Below are positions 24,038 to 35,908 of a DNA stretch of 64,000 nt, in pieces. Source of the stretch: Lojkania enalia (taxonomy: Eukaryota; Ascomycota; Dothideomycetes; Pleosporales); the NCBI GenBank assembly GCA_010094045.1, contig ML986590.1:168056-232055 (forward strand), read 5' to 3'. How positions within the stretch are numbered: the first letter of the stretch is position 1; the number at the start of each line of letters is the position of its first letter. Under the pieces are notes generated by a model. That model ran no database searches and was not told the origin of the DNA. It saw only the letters and a program-made list of their open reading frames with translations. The position numbers and the translations under genes were made by a program.

Positions 24038-24682
24038 CTACGCCTCAACTTGCTTTAATTTCACAAACCTCGCTCCATTTAAATAATCCACCTTCCCCAG
24101 CTCCACACCTTTCATCCTAAGAATATCATACGCCGTCGTAACATGAAACCAGAAATTTGGATGGGCCCAATACCACAGAAACTCCTGCTCCAGCATACTA
24201 ATCACAACTTTCCCACTTCTGATTCTGAACGTGACAGGATTGTTCTCTTTGCCTTCAAACACCTATGTCGATCTCAGCGAGTGCTAAGTCGAGTGAATGG
24301 TCGAAACATTGGGAAGTTCGTGAGGGGAACGAAGAGATTGGATGGGAAGTGATAAACATTACCTTCGGGTCCACATCCTCCAGAATCTTGATAAGCTTCT
24401 CAATCTTTTCCCGGAGCTCCTCAAACGTTTTCTTGGTATCCTTTATTTTCGACATTCTCGATGCCTCCGACGAAGACAGCAACGGACTTCGCAATATCAC
24501 TCGCCTGATAGATCTGGTACGGCAAAGCTTCCATAGTGGGGTGGAGGCGGGCCGAAAGGAGTGCTTCGGAAGGAATGTCATTGGATTTTGGCATGCGCTT
24601 CGCCTTTGGCGAGAATAGCGGAGAGATTGTAGAGGCCGCGTATGAGAGGGAGAATGGCTGTTTCGTAGAAAGTTGGTGGCAT
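24038..24682 (-). pseudogene. DUF1993-family protein, two frameshifts
   Basis: The minus strand holds a full-length DUF1993 gene in three frames. The N-terminus MPPTFYETAILPLIRGLYNL, starting at 24682, runs to GEAHAK. The next block (SNDIPSEALLSARLHPTMEA) is in another frame, and DTKKTFEELREKIEKLIKI is in a third. An intron (24362-24263) then joins in phase 0 to VFEGKENNPVTF and the hallmark FWFHVTTAYDILRMKGVELG. Each shift is explained by one extra A in an A run. The gene is therefore either a young pseudogene or intact with two assembly homopolymer errors. DUF1993 proteins are small, helical and of unknown function. Confidence 0.8.
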
Positions 24683-25682
24683 TTTGTGAGGAGAAATTCG
24701 TGGCACGCTTGGAGGCAATGGAATGCGGTGAAATGGCAGGGACAGTAGTATTGGTCTACCCGGTATATGAGGAACGTTAAGGGTCTTAGACAGACTCGTG
24801 GCGACTTCCCATCTTTATGCATGTCCATTACCAATCCAACTCGTTTTCTCTAAGGGCGTATGCATTATTGCTAAATGTTTCATCGGCCCAAATTATCACA
24901 AGGCAGCCTGATTTCAGATTATCAATCACCTTCATTTATTCTTTTCCTATTCGTAGGCTATCTAGTCCATCCGAAGCACAGTTCTTGCTGAAAAAGAAAA
25001 ATTTTTTTTTGGAAAAAATGCTCTTCAATTCACGACCATTAAGACCCGCTTACGCATTATAGCCCCGGACTGTGGGAAAGGTCTTATCTCCGGCGCCGAG
25101 TGTACATCCTCATCGGTCTAGTAGTTAATGTAGCAAGGCGGTCAGGTTGCTTCCACAGCGCCTTGCGTGACAGTTATGTCCTGATTTTACTCTTGAGGTA
25201 GTTGCTCAGGTTGAAGCGCCGATATCTGCGAACGCTTTGTAATCGAGCACCAAAGGGTCGCGAGGATTTCCGCATGCAGGCCCATTGTCGAGTGTCTAGT
25301 AATCGTTCTAGTCAGTGGAATTATATCGTATATTGATATACGGCAGCTAGTAAGGTGAAAGGCAAGTGACTTTGGCTGCTTCATCAAAGGGGCGGTGGTG
25401 GTGGGCATTAGGTCCTTGGCGCGACCCGAGTTTAGTAACCAAACCGCATAACTCTGGTGTAAGAGCCTCAGTGCAAGCTGTTCTCGCGGATTCCAACGCA
25501 CTCCAGGAATCTGGGGAAGCGAGAGCTATGTCCATGTCGTTGGAGTGGGGATCGGGGTCGACAGCGACAATCTTCCTGATTCGGCGCATTGATGATGTGG
25601 CCTTTACGACACGAAACTCTTCCCACAAGACTATTCGTGTAGTATATCAATTTGATTTTATCATTGGAGTAAGTATCTTTTA
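24683..25682. other. Intergenic region downstream of the adenylation gene
   Basis: Minus-strand frames at 25187-25501 and 25347-25628 abut the end of the adenylation-domain gene. They do not resemble a carrier (T) or reductase (R) domain and I could not assign them; they may be relics. Confidence 0.4.
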
Positions 25683-27551
25683 TTAGGCTGTGCCATATGG
25701 AGCCGATGCAAACATTTGCTCAATTTCAGGCTCATAGAGCTTGACCGTTGTTTTCCGTCGTACGATGCCATTTCCAGCTATTGTAAAAGGCTTCTCTTTC
25801 TTTGCGAAAATAATCAATCCTTTCTCGAGGCGCCCTCTGGCATCCACTGAGCCGTTGGCTTCGTCTATTACAGGCCAAATGGCCTCCAGAACGTGCCGCT
25901 TTTGCTCTTCCTCTTCGGTGTAATATTCTCTCCGCAGCTCAATTATTGCTCCAGGTCTTCTCTTTCCAGTGCCGACGACCAAACAATTCTGCACAGCCGG
26001 ATGTGTAGTAATTATATTTTCGTGAGTAATAGGATTGAAATTCATTCCGTCGCTTAAAAATATAATGTCTTCTTTTCTTCCTTCGAGTTTCCAATGATGA
26101 GGTTTGGTGGGATGTTTTGTATATAGATCTGACATTGAGAATTCTCTCACACCTGGAAGGATGTTGAAGACGCCCTGAAATACGCCTTGGTCAGGATTTT
26201 TCTCGAATACTAATTCATAAAGGTCAGCTACTGGACGCATAATTATTCCATTGAGCACAGGATTAAAGCAGACATACTGCCAATCCTCTGGGTCGGTGCA
26301 GTGTTGTACCAGAACACCAGTTTCGCTGCTCGTAATTATTGTATATAGAGGGATATGTTTCGATATAATATCGCCAGTCTTGGGGGATAAATGACCTAGT
26401 TGAAGTTAGCCAAGCACACAGTTAAGAAGCGCTGGTGAAACCATTACCGCCAACATAGGCAATATACTTAAGCCTTCCGAGCTTCTGCAGTATGTCCGGC
26501 CGAGTGGAAATTTCCTCGAGGGTTGCAGGAAAACAGTTGGCAGAGTCGATGTTTCCATGCTCGAGAACTTGATCGAAGATATCTGCCGTAGCTGAATCAG
26601 GGGGCCCAAGGACGGTGACTGTATTGTTGAAAACAGGTTTCGTAATTCCTATAGCAATTCCAGTTCCATGAAATAACGGTAGAGCATTAAAGCTCCTCCG
26701 CACTGAGTCGAATAACGGGCCCCACACAGCAGGCCGGCCATCTAGCGGCGACACTAGGTGGTGGGCATCCGTCAATGTGAGCATAGCTTGAGTCCATACC
26801 ACCGGTTTCGGCAATCTCGTAGAGCCAGATGTATGAATGACTAGGCACGGATGATTCCTCCCCTCTTCCCAAGTTCTAGTGTAAGGATATAGTTCGCACG
26901 GAGTATCGTCAAGTAGGTAGTCTACCTCGGGCATACACAAACTTTCCATTCTGCATTTCTCTAAAATCCCAGAGACGGGGAATCCAGACGTATGAACGAG
27001 AATAGTGCAATCGGTTTTCTTGATTAGGTCGGCATGACCGGCGACAGAGTTGCGGTGGGAGCTGAATAGAACCTGTGACGTATAAGCGGGGCCACAGTAA
27101 AGTATATTTCGCCGCCGACCACAAGCCGGTACGGAATTCATACCTTGTGGCCGGTTTTCATTCTGTAACGAAGTTAAAACTATGCTTCGGGAGCGTCAGG
27201 AGATAGAGAATGTAGTGAATACTAACAATGCAACAAGGACAACAAAATGGCGAACGTCGGGATATCCCATGTACAGAACTGTTTCAAACATTGAGCTTCG
27301 CCCGATCTCCCTGTGAATGAAGTGGGCTGTCTTGTTGATTGCATTGGCGAACTGTCTACTTTGAGGCGTGAACAACAGGCGAAGGTTTCTCATTAACTCA
27401 CGGTTCGAAAGGTAATATCCCGAAAGCCGTCAACTATGTTAGTTGAGTGTGGACTAGAGAAGCAAATGCGGCTCGGGTCGTCTCGGGCGATTTCATCGAT
27501 GAGAATGGGTATTAATCGCTTGCCGTACGGCAAGTCCTCCGAAGTATCCAT
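25683..27551 (-). CDS. Stand-alone adenylation (AMP-binding) enzyme, truncated NRPS-like
   Basis: Five exons on the minus strand (27551-27402, 27351-27227, 27162-27144, 27072-26448, 26395-25683) give 543 residues. The third exon is only 19 nt (MKTGHK). The start MDTSEDLPYGKRLIPILIDE and the joins GFRDITFRT/FANAIN and MKTGHK/VLFSSHRNS follow the fungal NRPS-like A-T-R family. The phosphate-binding loop HTSGSTRLPK is near residue 178, and the C-terminal subdomain shows WKLEGRKEDIIFLSDG and the core NGIVRRKTTVKLY. Normal family members continue about 500 residues with carrier and reductase domains. Here a stop follows the A domain, so no 4'-phosphopantetheine attachment site exists. It could activate a carboxylic acid as acyl-AMP or be a decayed remnant whose A domain stayed open. 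Confidence 0.8.
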
Positions 27552-29893
27552 AACAGTATTCCAGAAAGACATGAGAACAAAAGGACCGAAAAAAAAGAAC
27601 TGAAGGAAAGGAAATGAGCGTGTGAAGTGGGATCTATACGGAAAGGACGGAAGGAAATAGTGGGAAAGAATGGGAGGATGCCAGGTTTACCACCAACAAA
27701 CCATATTCGCCCAATTGAGGGCAACGGTGCCACTAGCTTTATGCGAAAGCTGAGCGGGTAGACGAGCCATGTCTCAGTGAGCCCACATCCAGCGCCTGTT
27801 GAGGCTCACTGTGGCTGAGCAATGCTAGGACGTCGCGCGGTTGTTTTTGGCGATCGGGGCCCGTGCTTCGTCTGCTCATCCCATAAGCGGCGAGCCTGGG
27901 ATCGTTGCTGAGCGCTGACAGCACATTTGTGCATCTCTAGACGGGAGAAATGCCTGGTGGCAGAGCAAATGGCGGCGCGAGTCGTGCGGGGCGAGGCTGT
28001 TGGCCGACGATGTGACGTTGGAGAGTGCAAGAAAAGCTCAGCGCGGGTCCCCTTTTCAAGGTCCGTGCCCACCTTTCCATTCGTCTCTGACAGCGGCGAG
28101 CTCAAACTTGTACGAGTTTACGACCACGGATTCGATACTAACCGGCGACGCATCTAGAAATAACTCCAGCTGAGCAATACATTGGTCGGCTTCAGACTAG
28201 ACTTTCCCTTTCCTCACACCCGCAAAGCACGCCAGCGCGCCATCACACAGCGCCGCTGGCATTGCTCAGGATCGATAGCGCGTATGCAAGAGGCGTTCAG
28301 AGGAAGGGGCGTCAAATCTCCGCACTTTGACGTCGCTAAGGACGGCTTAGTTGTGGCGAAGTCAAGAACGATCTAGTTTTGATATCGCTGGCCTTCGACT
28401 TGGCCGCCCTGTTGGATGTGGTCAACATTCACCAATCACGACTGCCGGCGACCTTGGCCATTCCGCAACTAGTAGCCCGCTCCTCCTCCCTCCTGGGCCT
28501 GTCCTGTGAACGGATGTACCCGTAGAGCCTCATTTGGAATTACTTCACGAGCCTTGTCTCTGCATCCAATAGGTTGCCTACAACGGCCGAACACGTGTCA
28601 TGAGCTTGGCCGGAGCATAAAGGTAGTAACAATTAGGGCTACGCTAAATGTCAAACCATCGTCAGCAATGATAGTGAGATACGGCAACCTTGGTACCTCA
28701 AGGCCATTCGATTAGACCAAATCAGGAAATAGAACTTCAAGGCCTTCCATACGCCTTTCCAGAACATAGCATGCAGTCTCCACCGGCCTCGTACAAGAAA
28801 TAGCCCCGTGTTCCCTCGTTTAAACGCCTGCTTCGAGAGCGCGGAAGAGCATTCGATGCCATGGGGACCGAGACCGAGTGTTGGTAGAACTACGAACAAC
28901 AGCATTGAAACATTCAGCATGTTGAATTAGCCCCCATCGGATATACACGCGTACGCACGAAATGAGAGCTTCTAACTCGGGCCAGCGCAGCTGTCACAAA
29001 AGCATCATCCAAGCAACTTCCAACCCCGTGTCACGCGGTCTCAGAGGCATCGCTGCTAAGCCTAATGATCCTTCTCCGTTTCTCGATTCTGGAGATGGGG
29101 GATTTGATCTGCTGACATCATCGCCAGCCTCGCATAGCACGTTTGAGTCTCTTGCTCGCGTGTCTCATCCACCTCGCATCATAATTCGCACGATTTAAAA
29201 AGGGAAGCCTCGTAGTACCGACTCGACCGCCCTGATACTGGCCTGGCGGCTTCCTTTCGACGGCGCATCTATTGAAATCAATGTTCCATTTTGAGCAACA
29301 GCCCTGTGCCGTAACCAGTGCATTGCCTCCTCCAGGAAGAGTTTGGCTTTTCAATGTTTCTGTTGGACAGGGAGTGCCTGATTCCAATAGGAGATCCCGA
29401 GAGGTCCTGGGCTTGATGGCAAGGCATGACCGACGTCCGAGGCACGGAATCCCATGTGCAAAAATAACGTTTGGTGTTTCGGAGAATTCGAACTTTAGTC
29501 TGTCGGGTGAAGGATAGGATCCCATGGCAGGTCCGACATACGAGGCTCGGGCATGCGCGACATATATTGCCATTCTTGCCAGTTATTATCTTCGATATTC
29601 GGTGCACCAAGTATTAGGGCGCAATGCTGAGCAATTACTACAACGATCTGGCATAAAATCTGTATTCGTGCGACGCCCACTATTAGCATGCAACCAGAGC
29701 CATCTCAGAGATTGCGACCTCTGCTCTGGTGGCCAAGACTTCAGTGTCTACGGTATAAATCATTGTTTTGCTTACGAGCTACAACTTCTAACAAAGGCGA
29801 AAAGTGATGTGCGAAACTAAGTAATACTTTGTCACATACGGCCCTAAGCACGTTTCCTCAAACAATTATTATCAAAGGCGGGATTTGGTAGGC
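27552..29893. other. Intergenic region
   Basis: Contains the promoter of the adenylation gene. Several 60-150 codon frames overlap on both strands (e.g. 29118-29573 minus, 28651-28920 minus), but none has a domain I recognise. Confidence 0.4.
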
Positions 29894-31262
29894 TTAGCAA
29901 AGGGGACTGATTTTCCCAGCTTGGAATTCGTCTTCGACTACCTCCCTGATACTCTTCCACCTGGTCCTCGCGTCCTCCTCGGCATCGAAGGAATACAACC
30001 ACCGATTCTGCAAAAAATTAGCAAATCTTTGAGCAGTCGATAATCAGTGAGAAAAATAGACCTCTTACCTTGATGGTGACATCCTCTGGATCGATTTCCC
30101 TTTCCTCGTCAACATGTTTCAACGCAGTATGCCACCGATTCCGTAAATCCTCCCCGTTTGTCTGGCTCTGTCTTGTTCTCCGGAACCTTAACTTCTCATA
30201 ACACCTTGTCGCGATTCTAACCTCCTCCTTGTTTCTAATCAACCCCAAACAAGTTGCCAGCACGCCTGCACTCTCAACCGCCTGGCTAGCACCCTGCGCT
30301 GAAGTTGGCAAATGGGCATGGCAGCTATCCCCTAACAGCGCAATGCGATGACTGCCGGGGCTGACCCAAGTAGGCAATGGCTCACGATAGCAAATCTTCC
30401 AGTCCAAGCAACTCTCCGTTTTCTGAACAATCCCTCTGATATCTGGGTCCAGAGTTGCCGTAAGCTTCCGCACCTCATCCATATCACCAGGCTGAAACCA
30501 ACTCTCCGGCACATCTCCATCATCTTTATGCGTAATGATCCAATTGAACTCCTCCCCATTCCTCAACGTATTCTGCACCATATGCATATCCGGTCCGATC
30601 CAGAAGTTCACACAATCCTCTCCCATATATTTATTCAAGCTCTTGTCTTCCCTCCACTCCTTCGAAGGCTTGAAGAAGGCGCGCCAACAAGCGTATCCGG
30701 AGCTAACGGGATCATCCTGCATCTTGAGAACCAGCGGACGCGCAAGGGATTTGATGCCATCACTCGCAACAATAATATCCGCGCTCAGCTTCTCGCCGTT
30801 CTTTAGCGTAATAATAGGCTGCGGATCGACATCCTCGTACTGCACAACCTCACTGCCCATTCTGATAGGGATATCCCTCTCAGCAACCCATTTCAAAAAA
30901 CAATCATGGTAATCGCCCCTATGCCCAATGTACCCGGCCATATCCATTAGTGGCTGCACCGCCAGCACTTTTCCGTCCTTCCATCGTCTGATGGTCATGT
31001 TGGGCGCTTGATTCCCTATCCGCTTGACCTCCTCCACATCGCAGCCCCATCGCGCGAGAAGATTGAGGGCATTTTGGCCCAGGCCCAAACTATCGCCCAG
31101 CCGCCCAAATTGGCGGACTTTGTCGAGAACGCAGTGGACCTTGATGCCGTGGTGATGCAGGGCAATGGCTGCCGCGCATCCACCGAGTCCAGCACCAATT
31201 ACAATGGCCGTAAGCGGAGGATCGTGGCTGCTCGGGAGCGGTTCGTAAGTCTGTGAGGCCAT
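29894..31262 (-). CDS. FAD-dependent monooxygenase, salicylate-hydroxylase-like
   Basis: Two exons (31262-30069 and 30007-29894, phase 0) encode 435 residues. The N-terminal FAD fold has the dinucleotide motif IVIGAGLGGCAAAIALHHHG at about residue 20. The DG motif (IIVASDGIKSLAR) is near residue 165. The second FAD motif GDSCHAHLPTSAQGASQAVE is near residue 312. These are the signatures of class A aromatic hydroxylases such as salicylate hydroxylase. The second exon adds the usual tail NRWLYSFDAEEDARTRWK. The enzyme would hydroxylate an aromatic ring using NAD(P)H and oxygen in the cytosol. A vanillyl-alcohol-oxidase-like gene lies 600 bases upstream on the same strand, suggesting shared aromatic catabolism or secondary metabolism. 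Confidence 0.9.
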
Positions 31263-31861
31263 CGCAAAAAAAAAAAAACCTAAAATTAAAATAAAATAAA
31301 CGTCTCTATTATCATTTGTATACAGAATAATGAAGGAGTATGTATACTGCTTGAATCGATCGCCAATCCGAAGCAGATCGATAAGAAGAGATATGGAGAC
31401 ACAAGTCAGTGGGATTCAAGTCCGTTCCCTGCACATTTCAAGTACGGAATAGCCTAGACATGCCCGCCGGGCTGCCTGCGGAATTGTTTCCACATGACTT
31501 CCCCATCCCCACGCCGCTCCAGGATGCAGATTTCCGGAGTTGTGGATGCCATATGCAGGATGTGGGGTTGTTGTGGAGGTCGGCACTTGATTCGTTGGCT
31601 GGCCTCCACAATATACTTCTCCAAAACTCTCCACTAATGCAATGGGGATCGGATTTTACTTTCTTGGATCTTATGTGGGTTAGAAGGGGCTTGAATCTAT
31701 TTGGTCGATGATTGGTATATTCTCGGCCCTATGCAAGCTGTAGGTCAAGCATTCACGGATTGTATGCAAAGGGACCTGAACGAACAAGTTGAAGAGTTCT
31801 GAACAGCTCTTGTATACGCCGATGTGAAAAGTAAATAAGAAATTCATAGTGACAATTACAA
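31263..31861. other. Intergenic region between the two flavoenzyme genes
   Basis: 599 bases holding the VAO-like 3' end and the monooxygenase promoter, with an A-rich tract just before the monooxygenase start (about 31264-31300). No gene seen. Confidence 0.5.
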
Positions 31862-33769
31862 CTACAACCTCGACATCGTCTTCTTCGGCTCAATAGTTCC
31901 ACCACCAATCGCCCTCTCCGTCTCATCTCCGAGCAATTCCCATCCTTTCCCCCTGTACTTCTTCGGCCAGATACCATTTCTACCAGGCGCAAGAATGCCA
32001 TTAGGATCCAATGCATCTTTGATCGTCTCATTAAACCTCATCAACGCATTATCGCCCCAACTATACGTCCTCGCAACCTGATCCGCAAACAAAATATGCG
32101 TTCTGTATTCGCCATACCCTTCATTTGCAGCCGCAGCAATGAGTTCGCGCATAAGAGCAGCAGAGCGCCGCTTTTCGTCATCGGAGGACCGGTCATAGAC
32201 TATGTTTGTGATGTAGTGCATTTCGCGACCGGCAACGCAGAGTGTTGGGAAGAGATCTATGCCGTACTTTTCGTGTAGGCGAATATTGATGTCGTGCACG
32301 ACCTTTGCGTCGGCTCCCTTTGTCGGAGTGATGGGCGAGAAGAATAGATGCGCGGCGTTCGGCTTCCAATTGAGCCAGTCGAGCTCACGTAATACTGCTG
32401 AAAAGTGAGCCTTCGTTTCTCAGTAAGAGACAGCGTAAAACATACCTGGTATGCCGGCGCATACTTTTGCGCGAGAATGAAGGTAGTGGTCCGGTGGTAG
32501 ATCAGATGGTAAGAAAAATTTTGTGCCTTTGATTTTGAAAAAAGCAGTCTTGATAATTTCTAGCTGCGACTCGATGCCCGCTAGGTCCCCGTACTGTGTA
32601 CCATAGAAGACCCAGGAGCATTCTCCGGTCGGAAGGTTTCGGGCATGCTTACGGACCACATCTCGCGGAATAGGCCCAGTTCCGGAGTACCAGTGCGACT
32701 TGGGGAGCCCTGTGACGTTAAGCTCCTGAACGACGTGCCTGAGCTGAGGGATGTTGCCCAGGATGCGATTCTGAGCTAGCGGACGAATCGCTTCAACAAT
32801 CTCAGGGAAATCTTCGTCCCTAGGAAAGGTGAAAAGGTATGACTGGTGGCCTGTTTCTCGCATGAGCCAGACTCCCATCTGGCAAACAATTCCGAAATTG
32901 CTCTGCGAAAACATGCCGTCAGAGTAAGGTCCATAGGCTGGCTGGAAGGACTGCCATGTGGGGTTATCCGCGCCGTATTTGCCAGGCATCGCGCCCATTC
33001 CCGTCCGCAAAAGTTCTCCATTCGGAAGGACTATTTCCATGCCGCAATGATTCGCGAAATGGTCGCCCATGGGTGTGTATCCGACGCCACGATCGATCGC
33101 ATTACCCAGCACACTTCCACCACCGAGATCAGGGCAGTCGATCCACAGCGGTAGCTTCCGCCTTTGTATTTCCTCATACAACTCAAAATATGAGACGCCT
33201 GGCTCGACGACGCATGACGCATTGTCTGGGTCGATATTCAATATCTTGTTCATCCGCTTGCCCAAGTCAACCACCACCGAGCCTGGAACACGTGGAGCGC
33301 CGCCTCCATATCCCAAATTCCTCCCCATAGAAATGGGCCATAGAGGGATCGAGTATTTGTTCGCCCATTTGACAATAGTTTGTACCTCGGTGGTAGACTC
33401 AGGGTACGCGACGGCGCTACTAACAAGGTCTTCTTGGTCGACGACGTGGAAGGCATCATGCGTGTTTGGATGATCGAGGTACCAGCCATCAATCAACGGC
33501 TTATCGTTCAAAACGACATTCTGTTGCCCTATCTGCTGCTGAAGAGCAGATATGGCCCTATCGAAGCCGTCTTGAGTAGTATCGGGGGGGAGTCGGACGC
33601 CGCGCTTGCGAGGAACGCTTTCGGGAGCAGTCTTGTTCGAATAAAGGCGGTTCTTGGATTCCTGAGCTTGTGAGGCTAATCGCTCTGGATACCCTCTGTA
33701 CTGCTCGGAGAGAGTTGGTGGTGAATTTAGAGCTTGGCTCATCCTCAAGGTAGGGACGAATTCAATCAA
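31862..33769 (-). CDS. Vanillyl-alcohol-oxidase-like FAD-linked oxidase
   Basis: Two exons (33769-32446 and 32397-31862) encode 619 residues from the first ATG, or 610 from a second Met (MSQALNSPP). The second is as likely. The FAD-binding (PCMH) domain spans about residues 120-320, with YPESTTEVQTIVKWANKYSI, SMGRNLGYGGG and the VAO-specific PDLGGGSVLGNAIDRGVGYT. The C-terminal substrate domain ends with TYSWGDNALMRFNETIKDAL and DPNGILAPGRNGIWP, typical of vanillyl-alcohol and eugenol oxidases. Known members oxidise para-substituted phenols with oxygen, giving hydrogen peroxide. No obvious signal peptide. The length slightly exceeds the 560 residues usual for the family because of an extended N-terminus. 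Confidence 0.9.
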
Positions 33770-34649
33770 GGGGGGTTTAGCGATGAGACCGCGATAGGGC
33801 CCCAGAAGCTACCAGGAGGCAACGAATGTTGGCAACGAGACATATTAAGCCGCATGAACTTTATACCAGGTTCTGGATTAATTCCGCGATGCTCCCGGGA
33901 ACTGGATGTGGGGAGAGATTGGGGAAAAACGGGATCCACATGGGTGCGCTACTAGGAGATATCCACCCGCCAAGCCGAGCGGCAGTTCCTGATTCGTTTC
34001 TGTGTGCAAGTAGCGCTCAATTTCTCATACTAATATGCACACCTATCTCTTATTTTGCGTCGCAGGGAACGATTGTCATGCTTTTCGTGGTGCGTGATGT
34101 GGCGGGAACAACATAATGGAGTTGTTCAACATCCGCTAATTTGGCGGGCCAGTATTCATCCTCTTAGGCTCCAACATGCGCATACAAGAATCATATTTCG
34201 ATTTCACAGTCTGCGTCCACCGCCACAGTAATACAATCCCTAGCTTCCTTCATTGAAGCGTGTACTGTCCGCTGTCTCATTGAACTCTTCGTTAGCTCAA
34301 GTACCCCTTGTTGAAAGTAGCTACAAGCCAAATATAGCTTAGCAATAGTTGACGAAAGCTATGCCCTTCTATCAAATCACTCCGATCTAGAGTGATTATG
34401 AAAATAAGACTCGAAAGAATATTGTTGACGACATCGAAGGAAGCCCAAAGACTTCACTTCTCCGACGACGCGAGGGTCGAGAATCATCTTGTTCCGAACC
34501 CTCTTTTGCGCCTAGAGCCTCCCACTTGCAATATAGTGGCTAGCAAGGCGATAACCACATCGAACACAAGCCTCAAAGCTTCCCTGGATTTCACCAGAAA
34601 GATAACTCCGTAGTTGATGATTTTCCGCTCTTCTAATATTCTCTCTTAG
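33770..34649. other. Intergenic region
   Basis: Promoter side of the VAO-like gene, then AT-rich DNA. No gene recognised. Confidence 0.45.
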
Positions 34650-35908
34650 ATGCCAAGCGAGATGAAATTCGGCGACTTGCTCTCCTCCCACACGGGAGAC
34701 GTCGAGCTAGAAAATTTAGAGCGGTGTGTTCATAACGTCCTCACAACACAATTCCTATTACTATCTTGGCAGCCAAAACACCCGAGGGTCTCCAAAGCAT
34801 GCTACTCACATCGTCATCAACGGCCGGAAAAAGCTGGTCACTAAGAGTGTTGAAGTCCTACTACGTTATATGCGGTTAAAGGAGGTAACACCGCTACTTT
34901 GGATCCTAGAAGTATGTTTGAATCTAGATGATGTTGAAGCGGAATGGGTGCAGTACAATAAGGATCGAGAGGACTGGGTACTCTCGCATAGCTGCTGCAT
35001 GCTAGATCTGGACGATTATATGGAAAATGAAGCAAATCAAGAAGCCGCGCGGCTTGCGCCTAACCTATCTGCCCAGGGGAATCAATGGAGACGCATTAGA
35101 GAAGATATAAGCGATCCTAACAGTCCCCACGAGATATCCCTATTAGAAATGGGCAGCACCTGTGACCGAATCACCCTCCCTTATCTTTTCAATACCAACT
35201 ACTGAATATTATTGCAGGTGAGATTCGGCTAATATTATTAGAGCTTGCCAGATTATTTTCAGATCCATTGGTTACAGCGTTGGCTCACGAACCACTATAT
35301 GGAGATGTGCACTACGAGTGCCTATCTTATATGTGGGGAAATACGGAGAAAGGCCATGAAATTCTATTAAATGGTCAGGATTTTGAGATAATGCACAACG
35401 CAGACCAGGCTTTAAGAGAATTTCGTTACCAAACAGATTGTGGTGTCTTCTAGTTAGATTTCGCAACTATAACAAAAGGACATTGGCCGTCATGGTGTCC
35501 GGACTGGAGACACAAGCCATCGCTGCATACTCTGATCCCAAAAAAACTTCCCACCCATGGGCATATCCATGGAGGATCATACTCCAGAAAATATGCCAGA
35601 TCTTGATCGGACTCTATATTAAGCAGCATGAAGCACCAAGCCTGCGTACGGTTTTTTTTTTTTTTTCAACGACACTACCTAAATTTGTGCCAGCATTCAC
35701 ATCGACATAGTTGAACATATCGTCCCTAACCCTGAAGGGCCGATCTCTGGCTCAACTCTCCGGGAATGACGAGATACCCCGTACACGCTGCCGTCCTAAT
35801 AGGAAACCCCTGCCACAAAGCGAGATCGACGAGCAATTCTGGACTATGTTGGTAGGCGAGGAGTCCGGCGGCGTAATGCTGGACATTCTCGACAATAATT
35901 ACTTCTAG
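34650..35908 (+). pseudogene. HET-domain (heterokaryon incompatibility) gene relics, two in tandem
   Basis: Two successive HET-like N-terminal cores lie on the plus strand. The first shows YYYLGSQNT in place of the usual YxALSYVWG, then HIVINGRKKLVTKSVEVLLR and LLWILEVCLNLDDVEAEWVQ, the LWIDAICINQ position. The second, at 35268-35453, shows YECLSYMWGNTEKGHEILLN and FEIMHNADQALREFR, then stops where the LWIDA block should be. Downstream frames (35711-35908) resemble the poorly conserved HET C-terminal region (EIDEQFWTMLVGEES). Frames shift and stop throughout. Intact HET proteins trigger cell death upon non-self fusion. Confidence 0.6.

Noticed and set aside
25187..25628. Carrier or reductase domain downstream of the A domain
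   Set aside because: No serine-containing phosphopantetheine motif and no Rossmann reductase motif.
29118..29573. 151-codon minus-strand frame
   Set aside because: No recognisable domain, no splice context, odd composition; probably chance.
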